From positions 47,383-111,382 of the forward strand of contig JAEWAK010000072.1 in NCBI GenBank assembly GCA_023391695.1: a DNA stretch of 64,000 nucleotides, given 5' to 3'. The translations under genes were made by a program, and so were the position numbers. Under the pieces are notes generated by a model. That model searched no databases. It had not been told where the DNA came from and saw only the letters and a program-made list of their open reading frames with translations. Positions 61,485 to 64,000 of this stretch are shown one piece after another (the stretch's first letter is position 1; each line of letters begins with the position of its first letter). Source of the DNA: Bacillota bacterium. Its GTDB lineage: Bacteria > Bacillota > Clostridia > Lachnospirales > Lachnospiraceae.

Positions 61485-63725
61485 TTATTGTTCCACCACC
61501 CCAAAATCATCCACATAAACATATGCGGTACCGGACGGCTTGCTGGCATATACCGTTGCGGCGGTAACTCCTGCTCCCGTAGTAAAAGGAATACTTACCA
61601 TAGTCCATGACGTGCTTACAGAAGTTACAAAAACATCTGCTCCGCCAAAGTTATTTACGCCGATCTGAATCTGTTCTCCTGAATCCGCCTTTACCCATGC
61701 AGTGCATACATAGCTTGTATTGGGACTTAATCCGGACAGCACCTGTTTAATACCATCTGCCCCGGTTCCCAGTCTTACACTCTTAGAACAGCTTCTAGGT
61801 ACCGATACGCTTGCAGCAGTTCCGGAATGTGTTATTACCCATGGCGAAATGATTCCGTTTTCAAATCCTGATTGCTTCACGTTGTTATCATAAAGAACAC
61901 TGGCACTCTCAAAAGCAGGATCCGGAGGTGAAGCAAAATTATGTCCCGCTGTCCAGTCGGTTCCGCCGTATTCGTAGGCACCTATATCCGGTGACGGACC
62001 AACATAACCTTCCGTGATTCCCGAAATTACCACACCGGCGTCAACAGCCGGTGAAGCAGCCTGCAGTCGGAAATTATAAGCCGCCGGATTGACAAATAAA
62101 GGATTGGTTCCGGAAGTAATATTATTTCCCTCTGTCTGTGTCCCCGGCAATGTAAAGGCTGTGGTAAAGATATTGTTGAAAATTCTGTCACCGTACAGAT
62201 CAGTTGAAAAACTGCTTCCCCAATATCCCACATTTCCATTATTATATGTGGTATTGTTATAAATCAGATTAAAATTACTGGGCGTATTCAGCCTTATTCC
62301 GGTGTAGTTTCCCCATACAACATTGTGATGCACAATATAACCCTTACTTCCATTATCCAGATAGATACCGCTGCCGGAATAATTCTTCGCCAGATTGTCA
62401 TGTACGTAATTATGATGTATCACTGTCCCCTGTCCATCCCATGCAAAATCATAGAGTATTCCGCAGTCTCTCGTCAATTTACCCGCATTATACAGGTTAT
62501 TGTACTGTATCCGGCTGTTTTGGACGGGCATAAATATCAGATGCCGCCCTGCGTTATACACGGTGTTATGACTGATAAGGTGATTTGACCCCAGTAAATA
62601 GATTGCCGGTATATCCGCTGCCGAATAATCCGCTTCATGAATAAGATTGTTAATCACTTTATTTCCGGTCCCCTGTATGCTTACCAAATTGCCGGAACTG
62701 TAGATTAAGGTACTGTTTCTAAGCTCATTATTTGTACCCGACATCAAGATTCCCGTACTGTATTGACTGGTAACATCTAAATCGTGACTTACATACTCTG
62801 CCTTCATATCGGATACTTTACAGTAATTTGAGTCAGACATTTTAACACTGGAAGCAAAAATATTAATTCCGGTTATATTAATGTAAGAACGGGAGCTTAA
62901 ATCAAATGCGTAAATCCGCTTCTTAGCTTCAACCGTCAGGGTATTAGGATTAACGCCTCCAGCTGCCCATAAATAAAGCCGGTTTGTATTACTGTCATAA
63001 TACCATTCTCCCGCACTGTCCAGGTCCTTAAGATTTCCGGTAATATAATAGCTGTTACCGGCTGCCGCTGCCGTACCCATGCCCTCAAAAGTGATGGAGC
63101 CAACATTGGAACCGGTTATTTTACTTCTATAGGATTTGTAACCGGTTCCAGGTACGCACCAAAGAGTTTTTCCAACCCAGTATCCGGCTGCCTGTGTCAG
63201 GTCTGCATCATTAATGGTTGTGGCTGAACCTGAGTCAGCCGTACTAAAGGCAGGATTTAAGGGATCAAATGTCGTTGAGTTGGGCCATCTTGCTTCCAAT
63301 TGCATTTGTTTATTTACAAATATCTGATCCTTTGTTCCTAAGGAACCGGTCATGGCTGCATAGTAGACGGAGCCGGAGTAATTTACCCAGTCTGTCACCG
63401 GATCGGCACCGCTTACAGTTACGGTTTCCCCTGTATAAGCCTGAAAGTTTATGGGGTTTGAGGAAGTTCCGGAAGTCTTAAGCGTAACCGTTTCCCGGTA
63501 TGTACCTCCCCGAATGATACAGGTATCTCCGGCTGTCATGTTATCCGCTGCTTTCTGTATTGTTTTCCATGGTTTTAAAAGAGTGCCGGTTCCGGTGATG
63601 TCATCTCCTGCAGTAGAAACATAATATACGGAAGCTGCTTTCACAGTTATATCATCCAAATTGAAAGCAAATAAGTTAACCGTAATAATTAATACTAAAA
63701 ACAAACTGCCTTTTCTCTTATTCAT
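61485..63725 (-). CDS. secreted right-handed beta-helix carbohydrate-active protein with C-terminal CBM
   Basis: A 746-residue secreted protein. Signal peptide about 1-31. Residues 32-560 are a beta-helix starting YYVSTAGDDITGTGTLLKPW then TIQKAADNMTAGDTCIIRGG, the DUF1565-like/PL9-like entry, with many NxI and HHNxV turns (IHHNYVHDNLAKNYSGSGIY). The PAVDAGVV and PDIGAYEYGG segments at about 560-590 are usual ends of this fold. The last 140 residues (SGFENGIISPWVITHSG to AYVYVDDFGVVE) form a CenC-like carbohydrate-binding module. Candidate activities are lyase or glycosidase (PL9, GH120/GH141-like); the family is not resolved. AGGAGG precedes the start. Confidence 0.83.
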   Translation of the reverse strand: MNKRKGSLFLVLIITVNLFAFNLDDITVKAASVYYVSTAGDDITGTGTLLKPWKTIQKAADNMTAGDTCIIRGGTYRETVTLKTSGTSSNPINFQAYTGETVTVSGADPVTDWVNYSGSVYYAAMTGSLGTKDQIFVNKQMQLEARWPNSTTFDPLNPAFSTADSGSATTINDADLTQAAGYWVGKTLWCVPGTGYKSYRSKITGSNVGSITFEGMGTAAAAGNSYYITGNLKDLDSAGEWYYDSNTNRLYLWAAGGVNPNTLTVEAKKRIYAFDLSSRSYINITGINIFASSVKMSDSNYCKVSDMKAEYVSHDLDVTSQYSTGILMSGTNNELRNSTLIYSSGNLVSIQGTGNKVINNLIHEADYSAADIPAIYLLGSNHLISHNTVYNAGRHLIFMPVQNSRIQYNNLYNAGKLTRDCGILYDFAWDGQGTVIHHNYVHDNLAKNYSGSGIYLDNGSKGYIVHHNVVWGNYTGIRLNTPSNFNLIYNNTTYNNGNVGYWGSSFSTDLYGDRIFNNIFTTAFTLPGTQTEGNNITSGTNPLFVNPAAYNFRLQAASPAVDAGVVISGITEGYVGPSPDIGAYEYGGTDWTAGHNFASPPDPAFESASVLYDNNVKQSGFENGIISPWVITHSGTAASVSVPRSCSKSVRLGTGADGIKQVLSGLSPNTSYVCTAWVKADSGEQIQIGVNNFGGADVFVTSVSTSWTMVSIPFTTGAGVTAATVYASKPSGTAYVYVDDFGVVEQ

Positions 63726-63740
63726 ACTTACCTCCTGTAA

Positions 63741-63892
63741 GTCAAAGCGGATATTCGCAAACCGCTACGCTACTTGCTCATAACCTTATACCTGCTATGC
63801 AGGTATTTCAGTCGGAGCATGAATTTAGCATAAACTCCGACTGAAAAATTAAGTCCCTGACCCACCGCTTACCCTCCGTTAAGGAGGCCACT
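63741..63892 (+). repeat. family-2 multi-hairpin repeat, copy R6 (best preserved)
   Basis: Order: GTCAAAGCGGATATTCG, hairpin AGCGG/CCGCT, CTTGCTCATAACC, hairpin ATACCTGC-TAT-GCAGGTAT, hairpin AGTCGGAG/CTCCGACT, conserved TTAAGTCCCTGACCCACCGC, hairpin CCTCC-GTTAA-GGAGG. It lies between the 61485-63725 gene start and the next gene. Confidence 0.8.
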
Positions 63893-63911
63893 GAAAAAGT
63901 TCCTGTTACAA

Positions 63912-63941
63912 TTGAATGTACTATTTAGTATCTGATATAAT
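63912..63941 (+). promoter_or_regulatory. promoter with internal palindromic operator for the gene at the window end
   Basis: TTGAAT (63912-63917) and TATAAT (63936-63941) are 18 bases apart. The spacer contains a perfect palindrome TACTATTTAGTA (63919-63930), placed to block the promoter. A further inverted repeat GTATCA (63946-63951)/TGATAC (63963-63968) encloses the ribosome-binding site. Confidence 0.6.
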
Positions 63942-63970
63942 TATTGTATCAAAATGTGGAGGTGATACGA

Positions 63971-64000
63971 ATGATTAATAATCAAATTGAATTACAACTT
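63971..64000 (+). CDS. 5' end of a gene cut by the window edge
   Basis: ATG at 63971 preceded by GGAGGTG; ten codons visible (MINNQIELQL). The operator-like palindrome in its promoter suggests an autoregulated transcription factor, possibly GntR/YtrA type, but this is a guess from the regulatory region only. Confidence 0.55.
   Translation, partial: MINNQIELQL

Noticed and set aside
1..64000. CRISPR arrays, tRNA or rRNA genes, prophage
   Set aside because: No regularly spaced 24-40 base repeats with unique spacers, no tRNA-like CCA-ended cloverleaf, and no rRNA or phage structural genes were seen on reading.

Overview
The window looks like a chromosome segment of a strictly anaerobic, low-to-mid GC member of the Bacillota, most like Clostridia of the Lachnospiraceae type. 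Evidence from sequence: AGGAGG-type ribosome binding sites before nearly every gene, lipobox lipoproteins as ABC binding proteins, a YesM/YesN-type two-component pair, an XpaC/TelA pair, a tandem glycine riboswitch, and many secreted glycoside hydrolases. The genus is an inference; no rRNA or marker gene is present.

Layout. 0.3-6.5 kb (minus): a complete family-5 (Opp/Dpp type) ABC importer operon plus a small membrane protein. 7-9.4 kb: XRE regulator, CPBP membrane protein, glutathione peroxidase and flavodoxin. 9.8-11.9 kb (minus): secreted beta-helix pectin-lyase-like enzyme. 12.4-16.6 kb (plus): a chitosan/chitin pair, a GH46 chitosanase and an 884-residue enzyme with an unclassified TIM-barrel-like domain; both carry two CHB_HEX_C-type repeats and a C-terminal CBM5/12. 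16.6-18.8 kb is a decay zone with a truncated AraC-type regulator, a broken nitroreductase and a truncated GNAT gene, each at or near short hairpin repeats. 19-25 kb: DNA-glycosylase-family protein, ArsC/Spx-type protein, nucleotidyltransferase, GH16 laminarinase with ricin lectin, AAC(3)-family acetyltransferase. 25.6-28.1 kb: xpaC-telA. 28.4-31.5 kb: GH127 beta-L-arabinofuranosidase with an AraC regulator. 31.6-40.2 kb: Lhr-type helicase, HAD phosphatase, YoaP-like GNAT, ketopantoate-reductase-like protein divergent from a TetR, DUF2089 pair. 40.5-44.4 kb: degenerate rubrerythrin, an IS200/IS605-like end, glycine-riboswitch-controlled AGCS symporter, TetR with visible palindromic operators facing a small membrane protein. 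44.4-48.4 kb: a large beta-helix protein without signal peptide, and an MFS transporter.

48.6-61.1 kb (all minus) resembles the Bacillus yes/lpl rhamnogalacturonan loci: LplB/LplC-like permeases, lipoprotein binding protein, FAD-dependent oxidoreductase, GH28-like beta-helix glycosidase, SGNH esterase, a remnant of a GH94-type phosphorylase, then YesN-like regulator and YesM-like kinase. The inferred logic is sensing an extracellular oligosaccharide, importing it by the CUT1 importer and processing it in the cytoplasm. 61.5-63.7 kb is another secreted beta-helix enzyme with a carbohydrate-binding C-terminus.

The most unusual non-coding content is two families of structured intergenic repeats. 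Family 1 is about 45-60 bp, two adjacent hairpins with compensatory changes between copies, four copies, three loci, each beside a truncated gene. Family 2 is about 150 bp with several hairpins, four long copies and several fragments. Neither encodes a protein here. They could be non-autonomous mobile elements or structured RNAs.
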